This document shows positions 30,728 through 31,165 of a stretch of 31,165 nucleotides of DNA, one piece after another. The stretch is from NCBI GenBank assembly GCA_036381495.1, contig DASVCS010000111.1, forward strand, positions 1-31,165, given 5' to 3'. How positions within the stretch are numbered: position 1 is the first letter of the stretch; every line of letters begins with the position of its first letter. The notes under the pieces are model-generated. The model searched no databases. It was given only the letters and a program-made list of their open reading frames with translations, and was not told where the DNA came from. A program made the translations under genes and the position numbers. Source of the DNA: DASVCS01 sp036381495. Lineage in GTDB: Bacteria; Gemmatimonadota; Gemmatimonadetes; Longimicrobiales; RSA9.

Positions 30728-30829
30728 CGGCGGTCTGGCCGCGGAACCGTTGCCGTGATGCCGGAGAGGGTGTAGGTCACGCCGAAGCCGGAACGGTCGT
30801 ACGCCGAGGCCGTCCGGTGGAACCGCTCG
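30728..30829. other. Short intergenic segment, possible gene remnant
   Basis: No intact gene is seen. On the minus strand an open stretch reads ERFHRTASAYDRSGFGVTYT, then LSGITATVPRPDRRR, before running into repeat copy 5. The composition is more protein-like than the surroundings, but there is no start or stop and no recognised family. Confidence 0.25.
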
Positions 30830-31165
30830 TCAGGCGCCGCCGCGGCGGGCGGTGACCACGCGGCCGATCCATGCCAGCAAGCTGCCAGGCACCGCGCCGG
30901 CCAGCGAAGCCGAGAACCCGAGCACGGCGGCGATCACGACCTCGATTGGCCAGAGGTTGTGCGACGTGGGATCGGCGAGGCCATCGGGGATGACGCGAGC
31001 CATGACGGCGCAGGGTACGGAAGCGCCGATGACGACGACCGCGGGGAGCAGGCGAACGCCGCCGGCGATGCACGCAGTGAACGCGAGCGCGGCCACCGCG
31101 ACGAGACCGTAGCCGAGCAGGTCGCTGGGTAGCGACAACTCCTTGTACGGCAGCCGCCAGTAGGG
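30830..31165 (-). CDS. Small membrane protein of unknown function, partial
   Basis: The frame is open to the window edge, so the start lies at or beyond it; an internal TTG at 31138 has AAGGAG directly adjacent, too close to act as its ribosome site. Visible sequence begins PYWRLPYKELSLPSDLLGYG. Three or four hydrophobic segments follow: LVAVAALAFTACIAGGVRLL, LPAVVVIGASVPCAVMARVI, IEVVIAAVLGFSASLAGAVP and GSLLAWIGRVV, ending TARRGGA. No family was recognised. It is an inner-membrane protein by composition. Confidence 0.55.
   Translation of the reverse strand, partial: PYWRLPYKELSLPSDLLGYGLVAVAALAFTACIAGGVRLLPAVVVIGASVPCAVMARVIPDGLADPTSHNLWPIEVVIAAVLGFSASLAGAVPGSLLAWIGRVVTARRGGA

Overview
The window looks like chromosome of a high-GC (roughly 70%) Gram-negative bacterium, most probably a member of the Gemmatimonadota. 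The pointers are two large ADOP-type FtsX-like permeases, each translationally coupled to its own PadR regulator, a membrane protein with a permease-prefix/HAAS-like domain, a secreted 6-bladed propeller-like protein, a B12-dependent ribonucleotide reductase, and an ABC permease fused to an M1 peptidase. This lineage call is inference from gene content; no rRNA or tRNA gene was seen.

Layout. 1-1847 (minus): GNAT acetyltransferase, CdiI_2-like immunity-type protein and a TMEM175-family channel (cut by the window edge), one tight operon. 2108-5579 (plus): a D-lactate-dehydrogenase-like 2-hydroxyacid dehydrogenase and PEP synthase, which could act in sequence from lactate to pyruvate to PEP. 5801-6895: secreted propeller protein. 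6896-8179: about 1.3 kb without an intact gene, holding four of five copies of a short palindromic repeat family, a G-quadruplex motif in a long hairpin, a decayed DUF559/AbiEi-like gene and a minisatellite. 8180-9940 (minus): class II ribonucleotide reductase. 9941-10636: two minisatellites and a perfect-consensus sigma70-type promoter overlapped by a PadR-like operator.

10637-17658 (plus): PadR regulator, polytopic membrane protein, ABC ATPase, ABC permease/M1 peptidase fusion (1244 aa), then a collapsed tandem copy of that fusion gene. 17719-20983 (plus): five overlapping or closely spaced genes (DUF2334-type polysaccharide deacetylase, methyltransferase, GT2 glycosyltransferase, ArnE/SMR-like small transporter, LPS-kinase-like protein). 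The set resembles a minimal Arn-type lipid-linked sugar pathway with added methylation and phosphorylation, and is the best candidate here for an uncharacterised system. 21018-21670 (minus): a VapBC-type toxin-antitoxin pair.

22044-25063 (minus): PadR plus ADOP permease. 25189-27063 (plus): family X DNA polymerase with PHP domain. 27149-27368 (minus): DUF2442 protein with a frameshifted C-terminus. 27481-30494 (minus): second PadR plus ADOP permease, with an operator/promoter at 30549-30579. 30640-30727: fifth copy of the repeat. 30830-31165 (minus): part of a small membrane protein.

Recurring themes are PadR-controlled membrane export machinery (three separate PadR modules, with AT-rich inverted repeats over or near their promoters) and gene decay next to repeats (DUF559 remnant, collapsed permease/M1 duplicate, shortened NrdJ tail, frameshifted DUF2442).
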